A stretch of DNA of 64,000 bases, from positions 1-64,000 of the forward strand of contig CAYVRP010000025.1 of the NCBI GenBank assembly GCA_964454025.1. The letters run 5' to 3'. The notes under the pieces were generated by a model. It saw only the letters and a program-made list of their open reading frames with translations, was not told where the DNA came from and did no database searches. The stretch comes from JAFGBI01 sp964454025 (lineage in GTDB: Bacteria; Myxococcota_A; Polyangia; Polyangiales; Polyangiaceae). A program made the translations under genes and the position numbers. This document shows, piece by piece, positions 8,326 to 16,276 of this stretch (position 1 is the first letter of the stretch; each line of letters starts with the position of its first letter).

Positions 8326-8919
8326 CTACGGGTGCTGCGCCGCCTCGCCGCCGAGCCCGCAAGGTGCCGCTTCGTCACGGCATGAGGGGGCCAGGTCGCC
8401 GAACGCGCCGAACCGCCGCACCCGCGCCGGGGACAGGCCCGCGAGCACGGCCGCATACGCCTCGCCGGTCCTCGGGTCCCGAGCAGCGGGGACGACCTCG
8501 AGCAACGGGACGAGCGCGAACGCCCGCTCCGCGAGGCGTGGGTGCGGCACCTCGAGGTCGGGCTCGGAGACGATCAGGTCCCCCGCCCAGAGCAGGTCGA
8601 GGTCGATGCGGCGCGGGGCCCAGCGTTCCCGGCGCACCCGACCCAGGGCTCGCTCGGCGGCGAGGAGCGCCTCCAGCAGCGGCCGGGGCGCGACGGTCGT
8701 CTCGAGCAGGGCCGCCGCGTTGAGGTAGTGCCCCTGGGGTGGACCGCCCACGGGCTCCGTTTCGTACAATGAGGAGACGGCGAGGAGCGCGCCCATCCTC
8801 GAGAGCGCCCACAGCCCTTCGGTGAGCGCGAGGACCCGGTCCCCCAGGTTGCCCCCGAGGCCGATGACGTAGCGGACGGCGCGCGGCGCCCGCGAGGGCG
8901 GGTTCGGGGGCTTCCACAT
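8326..8919 (-). CDS. folK: 2-amino-4-hydroxy-6-hydroxymethyldihydropteridine pyrophosphokinase
   Basis: FolK transfers pyrophosphate from ATP to 6-hydroxymethyl-7,8-dihydropterin in folate synthesis, in the cytosol. The 197 residues carry the family motifs: YVIGLGGNLGDR (about 17-28), SSLYETEPVGGPPQGHYLNAA (about 49-69), and the signature RWAPRRIDLDLLW (about 99-111) followed by EVPHPRL. The C terminus has about 25 extra Cys/Ala-rich residues. The ATG at 8919 leaves only six bases to the ATG of the divergent small ORF at 8926. It lies downstream of nothing obvious and is not part of the atp operon. Confidence 0.93.
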   Translation of the reverse strand: MWKPPNPPSRAPRAVRYVIGLGGNLGDRVLALTEGLWALSRMGALLAVSSLYETEPVGGPPQGHYLNAAALLETTVAPRPLLEALLAAERALGRVRRERWAPRRIDLDLLWAGDLIVSEPDLEVPHPRLAERAFALVPLLEVVPAARDPRTGEAYAAVLAGLSPARVRRFGAFGDLAPSCRDEAAPCGLGGEAAQHP

Positions 8920-8925
8920 CGTGCT

Positions 8926-9108
8926 ATGAAGCTGCTCGTGCTGGGCCTGACCGGAGGCGAGCTGTTCCTCGTGGCCTTCATCGCCGCCGCGCTGATCAGC
9001 GCGCGCTGGTGGCCGCGGCTGGGGGCCATTGTGGCCCGCCGCCTCGCCAGGGGCGAGGATGACGCCAAGTCGCCGCCCTGGCCAGACTCGGAAAGCGCCG
9101 ACGATTAG
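8926..9108 (+). CDS. Small single-pass membrane protein
   Basis: The 60-residue ORF begins MKLLVLGLTGGELFLVAF, has one hydrophobic helix (about residues 8-26), then an amphipathic basic stretch WPRLGAIVARRLARG and an acidic tail. That layout (short N terminus, helix, amphipathic helix, charged tail) recalls TatA/TatB, but the sequence is not close enough to name it. No Shine-Dalgarno is seen; its start codon is six bases from the divergent folK start. It could be the first cistron before the large gene at 9142. Confidence 0.4.
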   Translation: MKLLVLGLTGGELFLVAFIAAALISARWWPRLGAIVARRLARGEDDAKSPPWPDSESADD

Positions 9109-9129
9109 CCAGTCGGCGCGCCGGTCGAA

Positions 9130-9141
9130 TAGACTTCGCTC
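9130..9141 (+). promoter_or_regulatory. Putative -10 box for a leaderless transcript
   Basis: TAGACT occupies 9130-9135 and is followed by exactly six bases before the GTG at 9142. A sigma70-type -10 hexamer at that distance would place transcription initiation on the start codon itself. The same arrangement occurs at 12474 and, on the minus strand, at 63422-63427. No good -35 box is visible. Confidence 0.35.
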
Positions 9142-12100
9142 GTGGTGCCGCCCCCGCCCGCGTCCGACCCCCCTGGGCCGCCCAGCGCCGACCCCATCGT
9201 CCTCCTGAGCGACACCACGGACGAGGGGGAGCGGCTGGGCGCGGCGCTCCGCACGCGCGGCTACTCGGTCGTGGACGTGCCCGTCGCCGGGCTGGCCAGC
9301 CGCGCCCGGGCGGTGATGCCCTCGCTGGTGCTCTGCGATCTGGACGTGGCCGCCGCCGCACCGGCGCTCGCGGCCTTGCTGGATCTGGGGCTCACGCCAC
9401 CACCTCGGGTAATCCTCTTCAGCGACCGGGGCCCGGCCGCGATGGCGACCCATCCCGCAGTCGAACGACTGGGGGCCGAGCTCTTCCCACGTCCGGTCGA
9501 CGTCTTCGGCGTGCTGCGGCGTGTGGAGGCCCTCGTCGGGGCGCCGAGCAAGCTGCCGGGCGGCTCGCTGATGCCGCCCGGCAGCCGCTCCGTCAAGCCG
9601 AACCCCGGTTCGGATCCGGGCCTCGGCTCCGCCGGCTCGATGCGCCCGTTGGCGTCGCGGCCCAGCGGCTCCGCCCCGGGGTCCAGAGCCTCGGAGATCC
9701 CCGGCGCGTCGCTGCCGGCACCTTCCCTGCCGGCACCTTCCCTGCCGGCGCCCCACCTGCCGGCGCCGTCGCTGCCCGCGCCGTCCGTAGCGCCGCCCGC
9801 GCCCGCGAAGGCCGCGCCGCTCGAGGCCGGGCCGGAGCCGGCCCTGCCCGCTGCGGTCCCGCTGCTTGGCGCGACGGACGGAATGGCCGAGGACCCGGCG
9901 CTCGGAACCGGCTCGGTCGCATCTCCGGAAGACCTGGCGCTGCCGCTCCGTCCCGGAGCCGATCCGGAAGCGGAGAGCCCTTTCGGTCACCTCCCCCAGT
10001 CACCGATGAGCGCCGAGCTCCAGCGCCTCCTGGCCAGCGCGGAGCAGCGGATCCGCCACGCCCGGACGGGCTCGAGCCGCCCGCCGGCCCGGCTGTCGCC
10101 GGAGGCAGAGCTCGAGGCCGTCCTCCCCGCGGAGGTGCTCGAGGCGCTCGACGAGCCGCTGGACGACGAGGCGGAGAGCCCCGCCTCCGAGCCCGACTCG
10201 GACCGCGCGCGGCCCTCCAAGGACGACTCGGATCCGGGCTGGACCGAGGACGAGGCGGAGTCCACGCGGGGCGGAGCGCCGTTGAGCGCCGCCCGACGAA
10301 CACCCGGCTCGACAAGGGACGCTGATGACGGTCAGCCCGGTACCGCCGCCGAAGTGCCCGGACGGAGCGCGGAGTTAGAGGAGACGCCGCTGCCGCGCCC
10401 GCGGCCGGTCCCGCCGGTGGCCGAACGAGGCGCCCGAACCGCGGCAGAGGCGCCCGAAGCGCCGGCGGCCAGCGGCGCAGCTCCGGCACCCGGCGCCAAC
10501 CCGCCTCAACTCTCCCCGAAGGGGCGGGACGATGCGGATGGGCTCGCCACGGCGCCGCCCGCCCGCCCCCAGCGTCCCGCGGAGCCGGCCCGTCCGCGTG
10601 GCGAGGCCGCTCGTCGAGTGAGCCCGCCGAGCCACTCCAGTCCCACGGCCGCCCTCGACCCGAGCACCAACCCGCCGCCGCGGGTCGGGGGAGAGCCAGA
10701 GCACGTCACCCACCGTCCGGGGTCGGCGCCGCCGCGCAGCGACCAGCCGCGCGGCCCCGCCAGCCAGCGACCGACGAACGAGCCCCCCTCCGCGCGCACG
10801 CCGCGCCAGGCCCCGGAGGCGCGGCGCGCGGCGAGCCCCCTCCCCGAGCGCCCGAACCAGCCCGCGCGGGTGAGCCCGATCCCGCCGAGCGACGCCCCGC
10901 GCCGGCCGACCCCGCCGGGGCCCGCGCGCGCCCGTCCGCTCCCCGAGAGCTCCCCCCGCTCGAGCTCGATCCCGCCGCTGCGCGGGGACCCGCTGTCGCT
11001 CGCGCGGCCCGGCGCGCGCCCGGTGCTGCCCGGCTCCGTCGCCCGCCCCGCCTCGGGCCCGCCGCCGAGCATGCCGTCCAACGCCTTCATCGCCGGCGCC
11101 GTGGAGTCGCCCCACCTCTCCAGCGGTCCGCCGATCGTGCAGGCGATGCCGATCCCGGCGCAGGAGCTGCTCGACGAGCCGTTCGCGGCCGCGTCCGATC
11201 CGCGCGCGCTGGCGCCGCGCGCGGCCCCGTCGGTCACGATCCCGACGTCGCTGCAGGAGGGCGACGCCGTCCGTGCGCTCGCCATCCTGGTGCGCACCCG
11301 GTACACCGGGGCCGTCGCGTTCGAGACCGCGCAGGGGATCCAGCGGGCCGTGCTGCGCGACGGGGATTTCGTCACCGCCGCCTCGGGCCTGGAGACGGAG
11401 TCGCTCACCGCGTTCCTGGTGCAGCGCGGCGTGCTCACAGCCACGGCCGCGATGAGCCTCGCCCGGCGGATCCCGGGCTTCGGGCGCCACGCCGGCGCGG
11501 CGCTCATCGCCCACGGGCACCTCCGGCAGGACGAGCTCTGGCCGGTGCTCCGCGCCCACGCGGAGTGGATCCTCGGTCGGATGATGATGGTCGATCGCGG
11601 CGCGGCGAGCCTCGAGCCGGAGGTGCCGGTGCGCCTCAAGTCCGAGCCGGCCGTGTTCGGCGGCGCCACCGGCGCCGAGGGGCTGGGGGAGATCGCCCGC
11701 CGGGTCGTGCCCGCCGAGCTCGCGGTGCGGCGGCTCGGCGGGCCGAACGCGCGCTTCGGGGACGGGGGCGCGCCCGCGCTGCTCGGCGAGTGCGCATTGC
11801 CCGACCACGAGCAGCTCCACGTCAACCGGGCGCGCAGCGCGCCGCTGCACGAGGTCCTGGCCAGCGCCAAGGCGCCGGACTTCGCGGCCGTGCTCTACGC
11901 GCTGGTCGAGCTCGGCGTCCTCGATCGGCGGCCGTCGGGTGCGCCGCAGCCGGTCCCGACCGCGCCCCCGGCGCCGCGCGCCGCGACGCCGCCGCCGGCC
12001 GTTGCCCCGACGGCGCCGCCAGCCGTCGCCGCGGCGCCGCCGGCCGTCACCCCGGCGCCGCCGCGGAAGGTCGAGCTGGACGACGCCGCGCGGCGCGAGC

Positions 12101-12366
12101 GAATCGTCGCTCGCCTCTCGCTCGTCCGCGAGGGCGACTACTTCGCCCTGCTCGATCTGCCCCGCGACGCCAGCGCGTTCGACGTGCGGCGCGGGTACGA
12201 GGAGCTGCGCGCGGAGTTCGAGCCCGAGCGCCTGCTCACGGCGAAGACGGCCGACCTCAAGGACGATGTAGCCCTCATCCTCGAGGTGCTCGAGGAGGCC
12301 TGCGAGATCCTCAGCGACGACGCCCGACGCACGCGGTACCGGCGAGCGATCGAAACCGTCCCGTGA
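9142..12366 (+). CDS. Receiver/PATAN (DUF4388)/J-like multidomain protein
   Basis: This is a 1074-residue protein. Residues about 18-145 form a CheY-like receiver fold (IVLLSDTTDEGERLGAALRTRGYSVVDV, then LVLCDLDV). Residues about 150-690 are a Pro/Ala/Arg-rich disordered linker with LPAPS repeats. Residues about 695-940 resemble the PATAN/DUF4388 domain common in myxobacterial signalling proteins (GDAVRALAILVRTRYTGAV and DGDFVTAASG). After a second Pro/Ala linker, residues about 1000-1074 form a J-domain-like helical hairpin (DYFALLDLPRDASAFDVRRG) lacking the HPD that activates Hsp70. The role is probably signal transduction or motility control, with no catalytic function visible. The start is GTG at 9142, and GTG 9145 is equally possible. 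Confidence 0.7.
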   Translation: MVPPPPASDPPGPPSADPIVLLSDTTDEGERLGAALRTRGYSVVDVPVAGLASRARAVMPSLVLCDLDVAAAAPALAALLDLGLTPPPRVILFSDRGPAAMATHPAVERLGAELFPRPVDVFGVLRRVEALVGAPSKLPGGSLMPPGSRSVKPNPGSDPGLGSAGSMRPLASRPSGSAPGSRASEIPGASLPAPSLPAPSLPAPHLPAPSLPAPSVAPPAPAKAAPLEAGPEPALPAAVPLLGATDGMAEDPALGTGSVASPEDLALPLRPGADPEAESPFGHLPQSPMSAELQRLLASAEQRIRHARTGSSRPPARLSPEAELEAVLPAEVLEALDEPLDDEAESPASEPDSDRARPSKDDSDPGWTEDEAESTRGGAPLSAARRTPGSTRDADDGQPGTAAEVPGRSAELEETPLPRPRPVPPVAERGARTAAEAPEAPAASGAAPAPGANPPQLSPKGRDDADGLATAPPARPQRPAEPARPRGEAARRVSPPSHSSPTAALDPSTNPPPRVGGEPEHVTHRPGSAPPRSDQPRGPASQRPTNEPPSARTPRQAPEARRAASPLPERPNQPARVSPIPPSDAPRRPTPPGPARARPLPESSPRSSSIPPLRGDPLSLARPGARPVLPGSVARPASGPPPSMPSNAFIAGAVESPHLSSGPPIVQAMPIPAQELLDEPFAAASDPRALAPRAAPSVTIPTSLQEGDAVRALAILVRTRYTGAVAFETAQGIQRAVLRDGDFVTAASGLETESLTAFLVQRGVLTATAAMSLARRIPGFGRHAGAALIAHGHLRQDELWPVLRAHAEWILGRMMMVDRGAASLEPEVPVRLKSEPAVFGGATGAEGLGEIARRVVPAELAVRRLGGPNARFGDGGAPALLGECALPDHEQLHVNRARSAPLHEVLASAKAPDFAAVLYALVELGVLDRRPSGAPQPVPTAPPAPRAATPPPAVAPTAPPAVAAAPPAVTPAPPRKVELDDAARRERIVARLSLVREGDYFALLDLPRDASAFDVRRGYEELRAEFEPERLLTAKTADLKDDVALILEVLEEACEILSDDARRTRYRRAIETVP
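9712..9786 (+). repeat. Five 15-bp tandem units encoding LPAPS
   Basis: Units start at 9712, 9727, 9742, 9757 and 9772. The first two are identical (ctgccggcaccttcc) and the others differ at three to five bases. They encode five LPAPS or LPAPH units in the linker of the receiver/PATAN protein. Confidence 0.8.
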
Positions 12367-12473
12367 GCCGCGTCCCGGGGCGGGATCGCCCCGCGACGCG
12401 CGGGTTCGACCGCGGGCGAGGACCGGCGGGGGAGCCGGCCACGCGCCGGGCTGTACGCGGGTGACGGCGGGGC

Positions 12474-12485
12474 TATCATTCGCCG
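12474..12485 (+). promoter_or_regulatory. Putative -10 box for a leaderless transcript
   Basis: TATCAT at 12474-12479 is followed by six bases and then the GTG start of the response regulator at 12486. The spacing equals that at 9130. No Shine-Dalgarno precedes the GTG, which fits leaderless translation. Confidence 0.38.
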
Positions 12486-12890
12486 GTGAGCACCGCCCCC
12501 GGAATGCCGACGGCGCCCCGGCGCCGCAAGCGGATCCTCATCGTCGACGACGATCCCGCCATCGGCCGCATGCGGGCGCGGCTCTTCGAGCGCGATCACG
12601 ACGTGGTGGTCGCCGGGGACGGCCCGAGCGCCATCGCGCTCGCGAGCCGCGCGCCCGTGCCGGACCTGGCCCTGCTCGACGTGATGATGCCGGTCATGGA
12701 CGGGTTCACGCTGGCGCTCCGGTTCAAGGCGATGCCGGAAACCCGGAAGATGCCGGTGATCTTCATCACGGCCAAGGGCGGCTCGACCGACGTGATACGG
12801 GGGATCCAGGCGGGCGCGCGGAGCTACATCGTCAAGCCCTTCAAGCTCGAGGACGTCCGCGAGAAGGTCCAGAAGGCGCTCGGCCCCTGA
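12486..12890 (+). CDS. Single-domain response regulator (CheY-like)
   Basis: This is a 134-residue receiver domain without an output domain. The acidic cluster VDDD is at residues 20-23, the phospho-acceptor Asp in LALLDVMMPVMDG near residue 64, the switch Thr in FITAKGG near 97, and the conserved Lys in YIVKPF near 115. All catalytic positions are present, so it should be phosphorylatable. No histidine kinase is adjacent. It may act with the receiver/PATAN protein just upstream (119 bases between them), but that is inference. The start is GTG, apparently leaderless. Confidence 0.88.
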   Translation: MSTAPGMPTAPRRRKRILIVDDDPAIGRMRARLFERDHDVVVAGDGPSAIALASRAPVPDLALLDVMMPVMDGFTLALRFKAMPETRKMPVIFITAKGGSTDVIRGIQAGARSYIVKPFKLEDVREKVQKALGP

Positions 12891-12951
12891 CGGCCGCCGG
12901 CGCCGCCGTCGGCAGGGGCGGCCCCGGACTGCCCGCACGCGGCGACCGTCC

Positions 12952-12968
12952 CCCCCGGTTCGCGGGGG
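12952..12968. terminator. GC hairpin, possible terminator
   Basis: CCCCCG (12952-12957), a five-base loop and CGGGGG (12963-12968) form a perfect six-pair stem about 60 bases after the response regulator stop. There is no U-run, so an intrinsic terminator is only a possibility. Confidence 0.25.
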
Positions 12969-13102
12969 CTGCGGGCGCCGCGCGCGGCCGGCGCCGCGGC
13001 CTCGCGCCGGCGCGGGCGCGCTGGGGGCGCGAGCCGCTCACCCGCTCCGGGGCCGCGCGCGGGAGTATCGCGGCGCGGGTGAGCCGGGTATATGGGCGCC
13101 CG

Positions 13103-14140
13103 ATGCACGTGCTCGTCACCGGCGGCGCCGGCTACCTCGGGTCGACCCTGGTCCCTGTCCTGCTCGGCAGCGGTCACCGGGTGACCGTCCTCGATCGGTT
13201 CTACTTCGGGGTCGAGCCCCTGGCGCCGGCCATCGCCCGCCACGGGGCCGACCTCGTCCTGAGGCGCGGGGACGTGCGGCGGGTGACCGCCGCCGATTTC
13301 GCGGGGATCGACGCGGTGGTGGACCTCGCCGGGATCTCCAACGACCCCTCCTGCGAGCTCGACCCCGAGCTGACGCGCGCCATCAACCTCGAGGGGAGCG
13401 TGCGGGTCGCCGGCGCCGCCGCCGAGGCGGGGGTGTCGCGCCTCGTGTTCGCCTCCTCCTGCAGCGTCTACGGGCACGGCGAGACCGAGCGGCTCGACGA
13501 GGCGGCCCCGCTGCGCCCGGTGTCGCTCTACGCGCGCTGCAAGGCGGAGGCCGAAGCGCGCATCCAGGCCATCGGGGCCGAGCGCGGCCTCGCGACGACG
13601 GCGCTCCGCTTCGCGACCGTGTTCGGGGTTTCCGGTCGTACCCGGTTCGACGTGGCCATCAACGTCATGACCAAGAACGCCTACGTGGATCGCCGCATCA
13701 CCGTCGAGGGCGGCGGCCGCCAGTGGCGGCCGTTCGTCCACGTGCGAGACGTGGCGCGCACGGTCGCCACCGTGCTGGAGAAGCCGCGTGAGCTCGTCCG
13801 GGGCCAGGTGTACAACGTGGGGTCCGACGCGAACAACTTGCGCATCCTCCAGCTGGCGTACCGCGTGCGGGACCAGATCCCGGGCACCGAGGTGGTGATG
13901 GCGCCCACCGATCCGGATCTCAGGGACTACCACGTCTCCTTCGCCAAGCTCGAGCGCGAGCTCGGCGTCGTCCCCGCCGTGTCCATCGACGAGGGCATCG
14001 CCGAGGTGCACGCCGCGCTCCGCGAGGGGCGCCTCGATCCCCACGACCGCCGCGGCTACACGCTCAAGCAGTACGTCTTCCTGGTCGAGGTCGAGCGCAC
14101 CTACGCCGCGCTGGCCCTCGACGGCCAGATCCTGAGCTAG
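13103..14140 (+). CDS. NAD-dependent sugar epimerase/dehydratase (extended SDR)
   Basis: The 345-residue protein has the Rossmann motif GGAGYLGS at residues 6-13, a DLAGISNDP loop near 75, the SSCSVYG segment near 122 and the catalytic YxxxK as YARCK near 143. The C-terminal half has the RPFVHVRDVARTV segment typical of nucleotide-sugar epimerases. It probably acts on a nucleotide-linked hexose as the first step of the glycan operon that continues to 19288. The substrate is not readable. The ATG at 13103 puts the Rossmann motif at the usual place. Confidence 0.82.
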   Translation: MHVLVTGGAGYLGSTLVPVLLGSGHRVTVLDRFYFGVEPLAPAIARHGADLVLRRGDVRRVTAADFAGIDAVVDLAGISNDPSCELDPELTRAINLEGSVRVAGAAAEAGVSRLVFASSCSVYGHGETERLDEAAPLRPVSLYARCKAEAEARIQAIGAERGLATTALRFATVFGVSGRTRFDVAINVMTKNAYVDRRITVEGGGRQWRPFVHVRDVARTVATVLEKPRELVRGQVYNVGSDANNLRILQLAYRVRDQIPGTEVVMAPTDPDLRDYHVSFAKLERELGVVPAVSIDEGIAEVHAALREGRLDPHDRRGYTLKQYVFLVEVERTYAALALDGQILS

Positions 14141-14144
14141 GCCG

Positions 14145-15314
14145 ATGTCCCGCCCCGTCGAGTTCTTCCGTCACTGCCTGGGCCCGGCCGAGGTCACGAG
14201 CGTGGCCGAGACGCTCTCGTCGATCTTCATCACCCTCGGCCCGCGCGTCGGCGAGTTCGAGCGGCAGTTCGCCGGCTATCTCGGCGTGGAGCACGTGGTC
14301 GGCCTCGCGAGCTGCTCGATGTCGCTGGTCCTCGCGCTGCGCGCGCTGGGCGTGGGCCCGGGCGACGAGGTGATCACCACGCCGATGACCTTCGTGGCGA
14401 CCCCGAACGCGGCGCTCCAGGTGGGGGCGCGACCCGTCTTCGCGGACATCGATCCGCGGACCGGCCTCATCGATCCCGAGCGGGTCGAGGCCGCCGTCAC
14501 CCCGCGCACGCGGGCCATCCTGTCGGTGGGCCTCTACGGGCAGCTGGCGGAGCTCCGGGCGCTGCGCGCGATCGCGGACCGCCACCACCTGTGGCTGGTC
14601 GACGACGCCGCTCACTCCATCGAGGCCCGCGACGACGACACCCGCACCGGCGAGCTCCCCGACGCGACCGCGTTCAGCTTCTACGCCACCAAGAACCTGA
14701 CCTGCGGGGACGGGGGCGCGCTGGCCGTCCACGACCCCGCGCTCGCGGCGCGGCTCCGCAGCCTGCGCAACCACGGCATCACCAAGGACGCCGCCTCCCG
14801 GTACGGCCAGGCGTACCGGCACTGGGACATGGTCGAGCTCGGCTACAAGGCGGCGCTCACCGACATCCAGGCGGCGCTGCTCCTGCCCCAGCTACCGCAC
14901 CTCGAGGCGCGGCGCGCCCGCCGCCAGGCCCTGGTCGAGCGCTACGAGCGCGAGCTCTCGGGCCACGAGCACGTGCGGCTGGTGGCGCGGCGCGGCACCT
15001 CCGCGCACCACCTGTTCACGGTGCAGGTGCCCGCGCCGCTCCGCGACGCGGTCCTGGCCGGGCTCGGGCGCCGCCGCGTGGGGTGCGCGGTCAACTACCG
15101 CGCCGTGCACGCGCTGGCCTACTACCGCGACACCTTCGGCCTGTCGCCCCACGACTACCCGCAGGCCTTCGCCTTCGGCGAACGGACCGTCACCCTGCCG
15201 CTCTACCCCGACCTGCCCCCCGACGACGTGAGCGAGGTGGTCGGGGCGCTGGACGAGGCGCTCCGCGAGGCGCTCGCGGGGGGCGTCCCGGCCGCCCCCG
15301 GGGGCGCCGGATGA
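14145..15314 (+). CDS. DegT/DnrJ/EryC1/StrS family PLP-dependent sugar aminotransferase
   Basis: This is a 389-residue fold-type I aminotransferase that normally converts a keto-sugar nucleotide to the amino sugar. Seen in the sequence are the TTPMTFVATPNAAL segment (about 80-95), the DDAAHSIEA motif (about 155-165) where the aspartate binds the PLP ring nitrogen, and the PLP lysine in FYATKNLTCGDGGAL (about 178-192). Four bases separate it from the epimerase, and its stop overlaps the next ATG (ATGA). It is likely to amino-modify the sugar made by the neighbouring epimerase. Confidence 0.88.
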   Translation: MSRPVEFFRHCLGPAEVTSVAETLSSIFITLGPRVGEFERQFAGYLGVEHVVGLASCSMSLVLALRALGVGPGDEVITTPMTFVATPNAALQVGARPVFADIDPRTGLIDPERVEAAVTPRTRAILSVGLYGQLAELRALRAIADRHHLWLVDDAAHSIEARDDDTRTGELPDATAFSFYATKNLTCGDGGALAVHDPALAARLRSLRNHGITKDAASRYGQAYRHWDMVELGYKAALTDIQAALLLPQLPHLEARRARRQALVERYERELSGHEHVRLVARRGTSAHHLFTVQVPAPLRDAVLAGLGRRRVGCAVNYRAVHALAYYRDTFGLSPHDYPQAFAFGERTVTLPLYPDLPPDDVSEVVGALDEALREALAGGVPAAPGGAG

Positions 15315-16276
15315 CGGACGCGCCCGAGCTGAGCGTGGTCGTCCCCGTCTACAACGAGGAGGACAACGTCGAGGAGCTGGTGCAGCGGCTGCGGGCGGTC
15401 CTCGAACGGCTGGGCCCGCCCTTCGAGATCGTGATCGTGGACGACGGCAGCGGCGACCGCACCCCGAGCCTGCTCCGCACCCTGGCCGCCGGCGACCGGC
15501 GGCTCAAGGTGCTCCGCTTCGCCCGCAACTTCGGCCAGGAGGCGGCGGTCCAGGCCGGCATGCTGCGCGCGCGGGGCCGGTGGATCCTGCAGACGGACGG
15601 CGATCTGCAGAACCCGCCGGAGGAGATCCCGAAGCTCCTGGCCAAGCGCGACGAGGGCTACGAGATCGTGTACGGAGCCCGCGAGCGGCGCCAGGACCCG
15701 CTCCTGCGGGTGCTCGCCTCCCGCCTGCTGGTCTGGTTCATGCGCACCGTGCTCGACATCCGTCTGCCCGAAGACGTGACCACCTTCCGCCTGATCCGCG
15801 GCGACGTCGCGCGCCTCATCGCGGGGCTGCCCGAGAAGCGCAAGTTCTTCAGCGCGCTGGCGGAGTGGACCGGCGCTCGCGCCGCCTCCATCCCCGTGGC
15901 GCACGCGGCACGGCGCGCTGGCCGCACCAAGTACGACCTCGCCAAGCTGGTCAACCACACCTTCGACCTGATGGTCGGCTTCAGCGTCCGGCCGCTGCGC
16001 CTGATCGGCACCGCGGGCGCGGCGTTCGCGCTGGCCGGGATCGCGTTCGCGCTCTACCGGGTCGTACAGAAGCTGCTCGGCGTCGACATCACGCTCGGCT
16101 ACACCAGCCTCTTCAGTGCCGTGGTCGTGATCGGCGGGCTCCAGCTCATCGCGCTCAGCGTGATCGGGGAGTACGTGGGGCGCATCTTCATCCAGACGCA
16201 GGACCGCCCCCTGTACCGGATCGCGGAGGAGCTCAACCTCGACGACGCCGCGCCGAGGCCGGAGGCAGACCGATGA
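15311..16276 (+). CDS. Polyprenyl-phosphate glycosyltransferase (GT2, DPM1/ArnC/GtrB-like)
   Basis: The 321-residue protein begins with the GT2 signature LSVVVPVYNEEDNVEELVQRL and has VDDGSGDRT near residue 45, the DXD-like TDGDLQ near 97 and RXXXR-like RERRQDPLLR. Two C-terminal membrane helices (about 230-255 and 265-290) end in IGEYVGRIFIQTQDRP. This layout is typical of enzymes that load a sugar onto undecaprenyl phosphate at the inner face of the cytoplasmic membrane. It overlaps its neighbours on both sides by four bases, so the cluster is co-translated. Confidence 0.88.
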   Translation: MTDAPELSVVVPVYNEEDNVEELVQRLRAVLERLGPPFEIVIVDDGSGDRTPSLLRTLAAGDRRLKVLRFARNFGQEAAVQAGMLRARGRWILQTDGDLQNPPEEIPKLLAKRDEGYEIVYGARERRQDPLLRVLASRLLVWFMRTVLDIRLPEDVTTFRLIRGDVARLIAGLPEKRKFFSALAEWTGARAASIPVAHAARRAGRTKYDLAKLVNHTFDLMVGFSVRPLRLIGTAGAAFALAGIAFALYRVVQKLLGVDITLGYTSLFSAVVVIGGLQLIALSVIGEYVGRIFIQTQDRPLYRIAEELNLDDAAPRPEADR

